The position numbers and the translations under genes are program-made. A stretch of 64,000 nt of DNA from Paenibacillus alginolyticus DSM 5050 = NBRC 15375 (GTDB taxonomy: Bacteria; Bacillota; Bacilli; Paenibacillales; NBRC-103111): positions 62,001 to 126,000 of the forward strand of contig NZ_AUGY01000011.1 of the NCBI RefSeq assembly GCF_000422905.1, given 5' to 3'. This document shows positions 44,685 through 52,913 of this stretch, in pieces. Position 1 is the stretch's first letter; every line of letters starts with the position of its first letter. The notes under the pieces are model-generated. The model saw only the letters and a program-made list of their open reading frames with translations, was not told where the DNA came from and did not search any database.

Positions 44685-45581
44685 ATGGTCACTACATTCT
44701 CAAAACAATCGCTAGGCGGCAAAATATTCGATATCGTAAATCTTATTATTTTATTAATTTTTGGCTTGCTGGTGGTATATCCTTTTTTAAACTTGCTTGC
44801 GCTCTCTTTCAATGATGGAACTGATGCATTGAAAGGCGGCATCTATTTGTGGCCACGCAAATTATCGTTCAGCGCATACGAGTTTCTGTTTCAGGACAAG
44901 CGACTCATTTCCAGTTTATCGATCTCCATCATGCGGGTAGTTATCGGCACGCTTACCTGTGTGCTTTCGACTGGACTCTTGGCTTATATCGTTACGATTA
45001 AACATTTCTCCGGAAGAAAGATGATGAAAGTCATCTTTATTATAACGATCTATTTTAGCGGCGGGTTGATCCCAACTTATCTGGTGTTTCTTGGCCTCGG
45101 GTTGACGGATTCGTTCAATGTGTACTGGATTCCTGCTATGTTTAACGCGACTTGGATGCTGTATATGGCTTCTTATATGGAAAGTATACCTGACTCCTTA
45201 TTTGAATCGGCTAGAATTGACGGTGCAAGCGAGCTCGGCATTTTCGTCCGTATTGCGGTCCCGGTTTCGATTCCTGTATTTGCTTCGATTGCCATTTTTA
45301 GTTCGGTAAGTCACTGGAACTATTGGCTGGATACAGTGATCTACAATTCAAGTGGGAACTGGGATACACTGCCTATTTACTTGAAAAGACTGCTGCTTGA
45401 AGTGGAAGCGTTCGAAGAGTTAAGAAATCCGCTAGCACTTAGCGAAAAAATGAGAGATTTATCGCCAACTACACTGCGTGCTGCATTAACGATGATTGTT
45501 ACATTACCGATCTTTTTCGTCTATCCGATCATGCAAAAATATTTTGTCGGCGGGCTCACGCTCGGGGCAGTTAAGGGTTAG
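44685..45581 (+). CDS. YtcP/LplC-type ABC sugar permease
   Basis: 298 residues, six hydrophobic segments, GGGGGAG before the ATG. The EAA loop is IPDSLFESARIDGASELGIFVRIAVPVSIPV, and the protein ends MQKYFVGGLTLGAVKG, the standard LplC ending. Second half of the importer channel. As in the fructan locus, no ATPase gene is near, so a shared MsmX-type ATPase is inferred. Confidence 0.9.
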   Translation: MVTTFSKQSLGGKIFDIVNLIILLIFGLLVVYPFLNLLALSFNDGTDALKGGIYLWPRKLSFSAYEFLFQDKRLISSLSISIMRVVIGTLTCVLSTGLLAYIVTIKHFSGRKMMKVIFIITIYFSGGLIPTYLVFLGLGLTDSFNVYWIPAMFNATWMLYMASYMESIPDSLFESARIDGASELGIFVRIAVPVSIPVFASIAIFSSVSHWNYWLDTVIYNSSGNWDTLPIYLKRLLLEVEAFEELRNPLALSEKMRDLSPTTLRAALTMIVTLPIFFVYPIMQKYFVGGLTLGAVKG

Positions 45582-45630
45582 TTATTTTCGATAAAAAATA
45601 GATAAAATGATCATATTGGAGGAGCCATAC

Positions 45631-46929
45631 ATGTCAAAAATTACTTTCTTAGGTGCAGGAAGCACCATTTTCGCAAAAAATGTCTTAGGGGATTGTATGC
45701 TCACACCAGCGCTTCAAGGATTTGAATTGGTACTGTTTGATATCGATGCGGAGCGTTTGAAGGATTCCGAAAATATGCTCAATAACTTGAAACAGACAAT
45801 GGGGAGCACGTGTGTCGTTAAAGCCTATTCCGACCGTAAGGAAGCCTTACGCGGAGCTGCTTATGTAGTCAATGCCATTCAGGTGGGTGGATACGATCCG
45901 TGTACCATTACCGATTTTGAAATTCCGAAAAAATACGGTTTACGGCAAACGATCGCGGACACAATCGGTATTGGCGGGATTTTCCGCAATCTGCGTACGA
46001 TTCCGGTCATGCTTGATTTTGCTAAAGACATACAGGAAGTATGCCCGGATGCCTTTTTTCTGAACTATACGAATCCGATGGCTGTGTTGACCAATGTCAT
46101 GAACACCTACGGCGGTGTCAAAACGGTTGGCTTGTGCCACAGCGTTCAAGTATGTGTGCCTCACATCTTCGAGCATTTGGGCATGGACCACAGCGGCGTG
46201 CAGTGGAAAATTGCAGGCATTAATCATATGGCATGGCTGTTGGAAGTCACAAAGGATGGCGTCGATTTATATCCGGAAATCAAACAACGTGCGCGCGAGA
46301 AACAAAAAGAGAAGCATGATGATATGGTTCGTTTTGAAATGATGCTTCGTTTCGGGTATTACATTACGGAGTCATCCGAGCACAATGCGGAATACCATCC
46401 GTATTTCATCAAGCGGCAGTATCCGGAACTTGTAGACAGATTTAATATTCCGCTTGACGAATATCCTCGCCGCTGCGTAAACCAAATCGAGCGTTGGAAA
46501 ACGATGAGGGAAGAGCTTGTCAGCAATAAAAACTTGACGCATAATCGGACGCTTGAATATGCGTCTTACATCTTTGAAGCGATGGAAACGAACAATCCGT
46601 TTAAAATCGGCGGAAACGTCATGAACACAGGTTTGATTACAAACCTGCCGAAGGAAGCTTGCGTAGAGGTACCGTGCCTTGTTGATTCAAGTGGCGTGAA
46701 TCCGACCTATGTAGGAGATTTGCCTCCGCAATGCGCTGCGCTGAACAGAACGAATATCAATACGCAACTGCTTACCATTGAGGCTGCTATGACTGGGAAG
46801 AAAGAACATATTTACCATGCTGCCTTACTGGATCCGCACACGGCTGCTGAACTGTCTATCGACGATACCGTTGCACTGTGCGACGAACTCATTGAAGCAC
46901 ATGGTAATTGGCTTCCTTCTTTCAAGTAA
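45631..46929 (+). CDS. Glycoside hydrolase family 4, NAD/Mn-dependent alpha-galactosidase
   Basis: 432 residues from the ATG at 45631, with TTGGAGGAG before it. Rossmann motif ITFLGAGSTIFAKNVLGD, then FLNYTNPMAV, GLCHSVQVCVPHIF (metal-binding Cys) and IAGINHMAWLLEV (metal-binding His) are diagnostic of GH4. The enzyme oxidises C3 of the sugar with NAD and eliminates the aglycone, unlike the GH36 enzyme upstream. The FLGAGSTIFAKN and DYDPCTITDFEIPKKYGLRQT-like region favour alpha-galactosidase (MelA/AgaL) over 6-phospho-glycosidases. Last gene of the operon; a strong terminator follows. Confidence 0.87.
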   Translation: MSKITFLGAGSTIFAKNVLGDCMLTPALQGFELVLFDIDAERLKDSENMLNNLKQTMGSTCVVKAYSDRKEALRGAAYVVNAIQVGGYDPCTITDFEIPKKYGLRQTIADTIGIGGIFRNLRTIPVMLDFAKDIQEVCPDAFFLNYTNPMAVLTNVMNTYGGVKTVGLCHSVQVCVPHIFEHLGMDHSGVQWKIAGINHMAWLLEVTKDGVDLYPEIKQRAREKQKEKHDDMVRFEMMLRFGYYITESSEHNAEYHPYFIKRQYPELVDRFNIPLDEYPRRCVNQIERWKTMREELVSNKNLTHNRTLEYASYIFEAMETNNPFKIGGNVMNTGLITNLPKEACVEVPCLVDSSGVNPTYVGDLPPQCAALNRTNINTQLLTIEAAMTGKKEHIYHAALLDPHTAAELSIDDTVALCDELIEAHGNWLPSFK

Positions 46930-46955
46930 AAAAGGGGGGATTCCCCCTCTTTTTA
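46930..46955 (+). terminator. Rho-independent terminator of the alpha-galactoside operon
   Basis: A run of A's, GGGGGGA, TT, CCCCCTC, then TTTTT: a short GC-perfect hairpin flanked by A and T tracts, active in both directions. Confidence 0.85.
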
Positions 46956-47004
46956 CACGCCAGAATTAATACGTTTTGGGTTATGGAGTAAGCACGTGGG
47001 TCAA

Positions 47005-47107
47005 GAAGTGAGTAAGGCAACTAAAGTTGCTCATTTTCACTTCATAGTCCCTGTTCTGCTTGCATAAGCAAGCTTATTAGAATGAATAAGCAAACTGAGC
47101 TTGCTTA
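47005..47107. repeat. Hairpin-rich intergenic segment
   Basis: First hairpin: GAAGTGA...GCAACT (47005-47022) pairs with AGTTGC...TCACTTC (47025-47043). Second: GCTTGC-ATAA-GCAAGC at 47058-47073. Nearby AAGCAA and TTGCTT runs up to about 47107 allow alternative pairings. No T tracts, no coding content. It lies between the alpha-galactoside operon and a 5'-truncated gene. Confidence 0.45.
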
Positions 47108-47209
47108 CTCAGTTCTACCTAATCTGCTATCTTAAAGGACCTAGTCGCAGGCTAGGTTTATCTTGTGTGATGGTATGGAACATGATGGATTTAGTTACAA
47201 ATAAGAGAT

Positions 47210-49468
47210 GTGAGATTTGAAGTAACTCCCGTAGATTTGTTTGGTAAGGAGGGGCAAGCAGCCATGAGCAATCCGATAGGACCACTAGCTGAGAATTTGA
47301 TCCGAAATTCAAATTTTGATGCTGCGAAACAACATTGGCTTTATGATGGTGCGTTTACATACAATTCAGGTGATAATGTTATTGCCTACTTGGATCCGGG
47401 GGCGTCTTACTTGTCCCAAATCGTAACGGTGCCTGTCACAGGATATTATAAATTACAGGCCTTATTCAACATGGCTGATGAAACCGGTGCAAAGTTCGGA
47501 ATCAGATTCCCTGAGGGAAGTGATATCAAAAGCGGCAACGTACCTAAGAGCAGTGTACCTGTGGCACAGACGCTTAATGGCATATTACTGGAAAAAGGCG
47601 CTCTTGTTGAAGTTTACTTCACAGGCATCAACGCTAATGACAAATGGGTTGAAATTGACGACTCTTATTTGTTGAGAGACACTGGGAATACGAACCCACT
47701 ACCTGAACTTGCCAATATCGTCTCCTTTGCGGTACCGAATCAGGTTGGATTTTCGAGAGTAGATGGAGCAGCTAATAAGGTTTCGTTTAAAGTGACTTAT
47801 GGAACGAATGTGAAAACGATTGCCCCGCAAATCGCCGTTTCAGAGGGCTCTTCCGTTACTCCGTCAACAGGAGAGGTGAAAGACTTTACCCATCCGGTTA
47901 CCTATACGGTCAAAGGGAAGAACGGCACAACGCAGCTGTGGACAGTGGAGTGTTCAGCAGCTGACAAAGAAATCACGATTGATTCCTCCAATGGGAAAAT
48001 CAAAGATGCTTTCAATTGGGCTAAGCCCAAAGCAAAGTCATATGTAAGAACGGGTAAACAAGGCCTGATTAATAGGGATGAAACCTTTAGAAACTCACCT
48101 GAAATTAAGGGTTACATGCCATCCTACTGGGCTGGGTATGCTCACCGATACGCCTTCTATTCCAGGGATATGGCTCATCAGATGGCGGGCGCCCATCTAC
48201 TAGGACTGGATCGGGAAAACTTCTCCATGCTGAAGGCATTTGCTGGAACAGCGAACGAAACACATAAATGGTACCCAGCATGGGCGCTCAATTTCGATGG
48301 CTCGATTTTCAAATTGGACTATCGCAACGCAAATAGTTTTGTCAGAGAAGTTCCGGCTGTATTCGAGCTTGTTGAAAAAGCCTACAGCATGTATTTATGG
48401 ACCGGCGACAAGAACTATTTGACCAATGAGACGCTTTGGACCTACTACGATAAAGCAGTGACGGATTTTATTGCGCTGCATGACGGGCAAATAAAGAACG
48501 GAGTCGCTGAAGGAACAGGAAAAGGCATTTTCGATGGCGCAGCTTCTTATGATGAACGGAACGGTGAGGCGGTCGTGGAAGCGGGGGATGGAATCGCATC
48601 CCAGTATCAAGCGCTGCTTGCTTATGCCAATTTGTCCAAAGAAAAAGGCGACATGAAAAAGTACCAGGAGTTTAAGGAAAAGGCACGAGCATTTAAAAAA
48701 TACTTTAACTCGGACTGGGGAGTCAAAGGAATTGACTCTGGTTATGTGCGAGGCTATGAAGCGGGCGGCAAAGCTTACAGTAGCTACGGAAGAGAAGCGA
48801 GTTGGTTCATGCCGATGAAGCAAATTACAGAGGCCGGTGAGCGGACTGACCAATTCCTTGGGCTGATCGACAGGATGAGTGAAACGCCGGGACAGGCGCC
48901 GGTAAATATCGAAGCCTTCACCTACTTGCCGGATACCTTTTTCCCCTATGGAAAAAACGAACTCGGTTGGAAGTGGATGAAGTATGTCATCGACAGGTTA
49001 AACGAACCTCATGAGATAAGCAGCCAAGGAACAAACGGGGATTATCCGGAAGTCTCTTATACGTTGATCAGCCAAACGGTGGAGGGATTGATGGGAGTGA
49101 CTCCGAATGCGCCTCAAAACAAGCTGTCTACTATATCCCGTTTGCCGCAAGACATTCAGTGGCTGGAACTCAACCATATTTCTTTGGGTGATCACGATGT
49201 CTACTTGAGACACGACGGTGCTACAAAGAGTACTTTAAGAAACAATTCCGGTACAAAAGGGATCAATTGGGAAGCGCAGTTTGCGGGTTCTTACCGTTAT
49301 ATTCAAGTGAATGGGTCTGCCATACCGGCAGAAACGAAAACCGTAAACGGGGTTACTATTAGCTACGCGGAAGTCAAAGTACCAATAGGGCAAAGTGTAA
49401 TTGCAGTACCGTCAAATAAAAAGGGCGGGCACGATCAAAATGATCAAGATGATCAAAGTGATCAGTAA
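47210..49468 (+). pseudogene. Truncated six-hairpin (alpha/alpha barrel) glycosidase-like protein with FnIII/CBM remnants
   Basis: The 752-residue frame opens after a TAG at 47192. Its first residues, RFEVTPVDLFGKEGQAA, look like the last strands of a fibronectin III domain. A carbohydrate-binding-like sandwich follows (about 25-160), then an immunoglobulin-like segment (about 165-250: AVSEGSSVTPSTGEVKDFTH, YTVKGKNGTTQLWTV). The catalytic-type alpha/alpha barrel follows (about 265-670: YWAGYAHRYAFYSRDMAHQMAG, TWTYYDKAVTDFIALHDG, DGAASYDERNGEAV). There is no signal peptide and no good ribosome site. The end is a repetitive DQNDQDDQSDQ tail. This reads as the body of a large exported enzyme that lost its 5' part. 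The substrate is unknown. Confidence 0.6.
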
Positions 49469-49505
49469 GCTCGCGGTGAGTGTGTTAACGGTTATCTAAG
49501 TATAG

Positions 49506-49541
49506 AAAGCTGCTGATAATTCGTTTATCAGCAGCTTTTTT
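49506..49541 (+). terminator. Rho-independent terminator
   Basis: AAAGCTGCTGATAA (49506-49519) pairs with TTATCAGCAGCTTT (49525-49538) around a TTCGT loop, then TTT. Strong. Confidence 0.85.
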
Positions 49542-49553
49542 GGTATGCATGAA

Positions 49554-49710
49554 CAGGAAGCGGTGTCGAGGGAAGAAGCCAGCAGGAATGTTTAGCTATT
49601 CAGATTGTAAGAGATCCGCACTCTCCAGTGGGAGCTGTGGACGTCGTGATGGATCATTTGCAGGATTTGAGAAAAGGAAAGTGTCAGGAGTGTCTAAAGA
49701 ATTAGACATA
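49554..49710 (+). other. Short unrecognised coding-like remnant
   Basis: Between a TGA just upstream and a TAG ending near 49710, one plus-strand frame reads ECLAIQIVRDPHSPVGAVDV, then VMDHLQDLRKGKCQECLKN. The composition looks protein-like, but there is no start codon with a ribosome site and I do not recognise the family. The remainder of the gap between 49468 and 49792 holds only the terminator above. Confidence 0.25.
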
Positions 49711-49791
49711 TTGGCAGGTCGAGTGTCTAAAGTATTGGAATATGAGACCGTCGATTCCTTCATCCATTTGGCGTGTGAATTGTTGTAGAAT

Positions 49792-50994
49792 TTACAACAT
49801 TGCCTCAGCATACATTGTTTCGATATGCCGTCGCCCCTCCGCGACCTGAGGATGAAATTGAATCAGCGCTTGTTCGCGAACCGCCCATACATTCCGTATT
49901 GCACGCTGCAGCTCCTCATCGGTACCGCTAACTCCGCGAAAAGCTGCGATCGAAATTCCTGCAACCGTACCTTGGGCGGCGGCTACCTTCGCGCTTTCAA
50001 TTCCAGTAATGTTCCCCGCTACGAACAAGCCTGTAAGCGGTGTTTGCAGCTGGGCGTTGTGGAGCGGGACATGTCCGCCTAATTCAGGTACGAAGCGGAA
50101 GGGACATCCGGCTACAGCGGCCAGTTCGGCTAAAGGATAAAGACTGCCCGCCATGCAGACGAAATCGACGGGAACACTTCGCGTGGAATGAGCCGCGATT
50201 TCTCCGTATGGAGACAGATCAGCCAGCTGCACGCTCTCGACTTTTTCCTTCCCTTCAATTTGTAGGGCTGCTTTTCGCAGTTGGATCGGGATCCCCCAAA
50301 TTTTAAAACCGTTCTTCGGGTAAAGACGAAGTCCCCATGTTTGTAACGGGGAATAACGCATCAAGCCGCTGCCGAGACGAAGAATAGGGGACGGTGCAAG
50401 GTGACCGAGACGCAGCATCGACTGCATCACTTTATGGGGATCTCCTGCATCCGTATTTATGACGTTTTTGGCCGGAAGCACCATGGCGGCAATATCGATG
50501 CCAGCTAATTGCAGTTCGCGTGCAATGGCCATGGACAGCACATTGATCCCCACAATAATTCCACGCATGCCTACGCGGACCCTATGCACATTCGTCATCA
50601 CCTGAGCAGCGCCAATGGACATGACACCCGGTAGCGTCCACCCCGGAATAGGGGCTGCGGTCTCCGCCGCACCTGTAGCAAGCAGGAGTGCAGGCACTTC
50701 CCGCACGCCATTCGACGTATAAACGATCCAACCTTCTGCCGATTGCTTCATATCGTAAACGGAAACGCCGAGTTCGATAACCACGCCAAGAGACACGGCT
50801 TTATACTGAAGTTTGGCTGACTCTTCAATCCCATTCCACCATGTCCCGTTAGGTTCTTGATGCAACTGGCCCAGCAGCCTGCCTCCAGGTTTCATGAATT
50901 CGTCGACAACCGTTACTTTTAACCCGCGCTCTGCGCAGGAAATTGCGGCTGACAAACCGGCGGGGCCGGCTCCAACGATAAGTACGTCTGTCAT
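49792..50994 (-). CDS. FAD-dependent subunit of a D-hydroxyproline dehydrogenase/HcnB-like complex
   Basis: 400 residues from the ATG at 50994; AAGGAG precedes it, and it overlaps the upstream stop as ATGA. A longer frame to 51078 would only add part of the previous gene in another frame. MTDVLIVGAGPAGLSAAISCAERG is the FAD site; LLLATGAAETAAPIPGW and GLFVAGNITGIESAKVAAAQG complete the nucleotide-disulphide oxidoreductase fold. HcnB-like alpha subunits usually carry a C-terminal BFD-type 2Fe-2S domain; here that domain is a separate protein (51326-51598). With the small ferredoxin-like subunit this forms the electron-accepting half of the enzyme. The DAO-family subunit is probably the gene at 59568. 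Confidence 0.8.
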   Translation of the reverse strand: MTDVLIVGAGPAGLSAAISCAERGLKVTVVDEFMKPGGRLLGQLHQEPNGTWWNGIEESAKLQYKAVSLGVVIELGVSVYDMKQSAEGWIVYTSNGVREVPALLLATGAAETAAPIPGWTLPGVMSIGAAQVMTNVHRVRVGMRGIIVGINVLSMAIARELQLAGIDIAAMVLPAKNVINTDAGDPHKVMQSMLRLGHLAPSPILRLGSGLMRYSPLQTWGLRLYPKNGFKIWGIPIQLRKAALQIEGKEKVESVQLADLSPYGEIAAHSTRSVPVDFVCMAGSLYPLAELAAVAGCPFRFVPELGGHVPLHNAQLQTPLTGLFVAGNITGIESAKVAAAQGTVAGISIAAFRGVSGTDEELQRAIRNVWAVREQALIQFHPQVAEGRRHIETMYAEAML

Positions 50995-51329
50995 GGAAGA
51001 TGAGCTCCTTTCTTCAACGGGGAGGGGAGTGATTTGCCTGTGCGGACGTCCAACCCATTTGTCAACAGCGTAAGGCACGCCCTTTGTCCGTCAATCCCGT
51101 CGACCGTTACACGGCATTCGAAGCAGTGCCCGATGTTGCAATAAAAACCACGCGGTGTACGGGTTTCTTCGTGGTAACGAAGCGTGCGAATACCTTGCGC
51201 GAGCAGCGCTGCGGCGATCGCTTCTCCCTCAAATGCTTCATATTCCTGATCATCAAAACGAAAGGTAATACCTTTTCGTTCGCTCCATTCACCTAGAATA
51301 GGGTGGTTCATAATTCGTCCGTAACTCAT
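50991..51329 (-). CDS. (2Fe-2S) ferredoxin-like subunit (HcnA-like)
   Basis: 112 residues. ITFRFDDQEYEAFEGEAIAAALLAQGIRTLRYH matches the beta-grasp start of HcnA-type ferredoxins. The cluster site GFYCNIGHCFECRVTVDGIDGQRACLT supplies cysteines in a C-x4-C-x2-C pattern plus a distant one. ATGA overlaps at both ends (start at 51329 with the previous stop, end at 50991 with the next start) show a tightly coupled operon of three subunits. It passes electrons between flavins in hydroxyproline or opine oxidation complexes. Confidence 0.82.
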   Translation of the reverse strand: MSYGRIMNHPILGEWSERKGITFRFDDQEYEAFEGEAIAAALLAQGIRTLRYHEETRTPRGFYCNIGHCFECRVTVDGIDGQRACLTLLTNGLDVRTGKSLPSPLKKGAHLP

Positions 51330-51598
51330 GAATGATCTCCTCCCAAGCTTTGAAAGGAGACAGGTCGGACAGGAGGCTGATGTTTCAGCGGTATTTCATT
51401 TGAAAGGGGTGTATCCGATAGTTCCTGTACGATCTTATCGACCAATAAGCGGCAGGTGCGTCCACCGCAATAACCCATGCCAGCACGGGTGCGTAGTTTC
51501 AATTCACGTGAAGAACAAGGATGCTGTTCGAAGGTTTCAAGCAAATGCGCAAGGCTTATTTCCTCGCATCGGCAAATAATAACGGATGTCATGTTCAT
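51326..51598 (-). CDS. BFD-like (2Fe-2S) subunit
   Basis: 90 residues. SVIICRCEEISLAHLLETFE and LKLRTRAGMGYCGGRTCRLLV give the C-x-C ... C-x4-C pattern of bacterioferritin-associated ferredoxin domains. In many HcnB proteins this domain is fused to the FAD subunit. The tail after about residue 70 is Pro-rich and not conserved. AAAGGA precedes the ATG. It is the first gene of the operon, 40-50 bases behind a sigma-54 promoter on the minus strand. Confidence 0.82.
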   Translation of the reverse strand: MNMTSVIICRCEEISLAHLLETFEQHPCSSRELKLRTRAGMGYCGGRTCRLLVDKIVQELSDTPLSNEIPLKHQPPVRPVSFQSLGGDHS

Positions 51599-51648
51599 GG
51601 GATTCCTTTCTTTTCGGTTTTAGTGCGATTCCTTCCTACAGATTTCTA

Positions 51649-51663
51649 GCAAAAATCGCGCCA
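51649..51663 (-). promoter_or_regulatory. Sigma-54 promoter (minus strand) for the dehydrogenase operon
   Basis: Read on the minus strand: TTGGCGCGATTTTTGCTAG, with GG at 51662-51661 and GC at 51650-51649, exactly ten bases apart (GG-N10-GC). The predicted start, near 51637, is 39 bases before the first gene. It is back to back with the plus-strand promoter at 51695. Confidence 0.75.
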
Positions 51664-51694
51664 ATCTGATCAGACAAAGGTAAAGCTGGAAATA

Positions 51695-51711
51695 TTGGCA
51701 CGTAATTTGCT
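51695..51711 (+). promoter_or_regulatory. Sigma-54 promoter (plus strand) for the M24 peptidase gene
   Basis: TTGGCACGTAATTTGCT at 51695-51711 equals the sigma-54 consensus (TTGGCAC-N5-TTGCW), with GG at 51697-51698 and GC at 51709-51710. Start would be near 51722, 30 bases before the gene. Confidence 0.85.
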
Positions 51712-51751
51712 AATCTAAAGAAGACTGATACGAAAACGGGAGGGTATAGGT

Positions 51752-52857
51752 ATGAGTTCCATTTATGAATTGAGATTGCACAAACTGCGTGATTACTTGG
51801 AGAAAAAGCAAATTGATATCGCCTTGATTACGAATCCAACGAATATTTATTTTTTTACCGGGTTCCATTCGAATCCGCATGAGCGATTCATGGCGCTTAT
51901 CGTCGACATGGGCAGCGCCCGTGAAAGCATGATTGTTCCCGGCTTGGATTTGGAAGCTGCGCAGCAGCATTCATTTGTTCGCGATTTGATCCCTTGTTCG
52001 GACAGCGAGAATCCTTACGCTCTATTGAAAGACAAAGTGGGTAGAACTCGCATCGCCACGTTGGGGTTGGAAAAGAAAGCGATCAGCCTTTACAGGGTAG
52101 AGCAGCTGCAGGCGTTGTTTCCCGATGTGCATTGTACGGATATCGAACCATTTATTATACAAGAGCGGCTGATTAAGTCCGAAGAAGATCTTGTCAGCAT
52201 CCACCGGGCGGTTGATATTGCCGAAAAAGTGCTTGAAAGCACTGTGCAAAAAGTTAAAGTGGGCATGATGGAACAGGAGCTTGCAGCTGAACTGGAGTAT
52301 AAAATGAGGATGTTCGGAGGCGATAAGCCGTCATTCGAATCGATCATTTTGACTGGAAAAAGGTCATCCTTGCCTCACGGCAAACCAGGCGCTTATTCGA
52401 TCCAGGAGAATGATTTTTTGCTCTTCGATTTTGGTGTTTATGCGGGCGGGTTTTGCTCAGATATTACCCGAAGTTTTTAGTTGGGGAAGGAACCAAAGAG
52501 CAGGAAACGATTTATGAAACGGTGTTAGCCGCGAATCTGGCAGCCATTCAGGCGGTCAAAGTGGGCACGCCATACGGAATCATTGATCAAACGGGGCGAG
52601 GTGTCATAGCAGCGAAGGGATATGGCGCTTATTTCAATAATCGGATCGGTCACGGCTTAGGTCTGGATGTGCATGAAGATCCTTCAATTAATGGTGAAAA
52701 CGAGATGCTCATTGAGCCGGGACATGTATTCACGATTGAACCGGGCATATACTTGCCGTCGCTTGGCGGCGTTCGAATCGAGGACGATGTGTACGTGCAG
52801 CCAAACGGTCAGGTCGAAGTGTTGACCCACTATCCAAAGCAATTGCGCAGATTGTAA
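51752..52857 (+). pseudogene. M24 family Xaa-Pro peptidase, frameshifted in a T run
   Basis: The first frame encodes 242 residues: the creatinase-like N-terminal domain (IDIALITNPTNIYFFTGFHS) and the first half of the catalytic domain with metal Asp residues in LLFDFGVYAGGFCSDITRSF. There it stops at TAG. If the TTTTT run near 52475-52479 had one more T, the frame would continue as FLVGEGTKEQETIYETVL, then IGHGLGLDVHEDP (metal His), HVFTIEPGIYLP and VRIEDDV (metal Glu), ending at 52857. All five metal ligands are then present and the enzyme is about 368 residues. GGGAGGG precedes the ATG. It would release amino acids from X-Pro or X-hydroxyproline peptides, fitting its sigma-54 promoter. Confidence 0.8.
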
Positions 52858-52866
52858 AATCGCAAA

Positions 52867-52912
52867 AAGAGGTTGTCCCAGAAGTCATTGATGACTAAGG
52901 GGCAACCTCTTC
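52867..52912. terminator. Bidirectional terminator between convergent genes
   Basis: AAGAGGTTGTCCC (52867-52879) pairs with GGGGCAACCTCTT (52899-52911), and an inner GTCATTGATGAC can form a second helix. T tracts lie on both sides. It ends both the peptidase gene and the LacI gene. Confidence 0.85.
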
Positions 52913-52913
52913 T

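Noticed and set aside
49432..49465. GATCAA-type repeats at the end of the truncated glycosidase
   Set aside because: Too short and coding (DQ-rich tail) to be called a separate repeat element.
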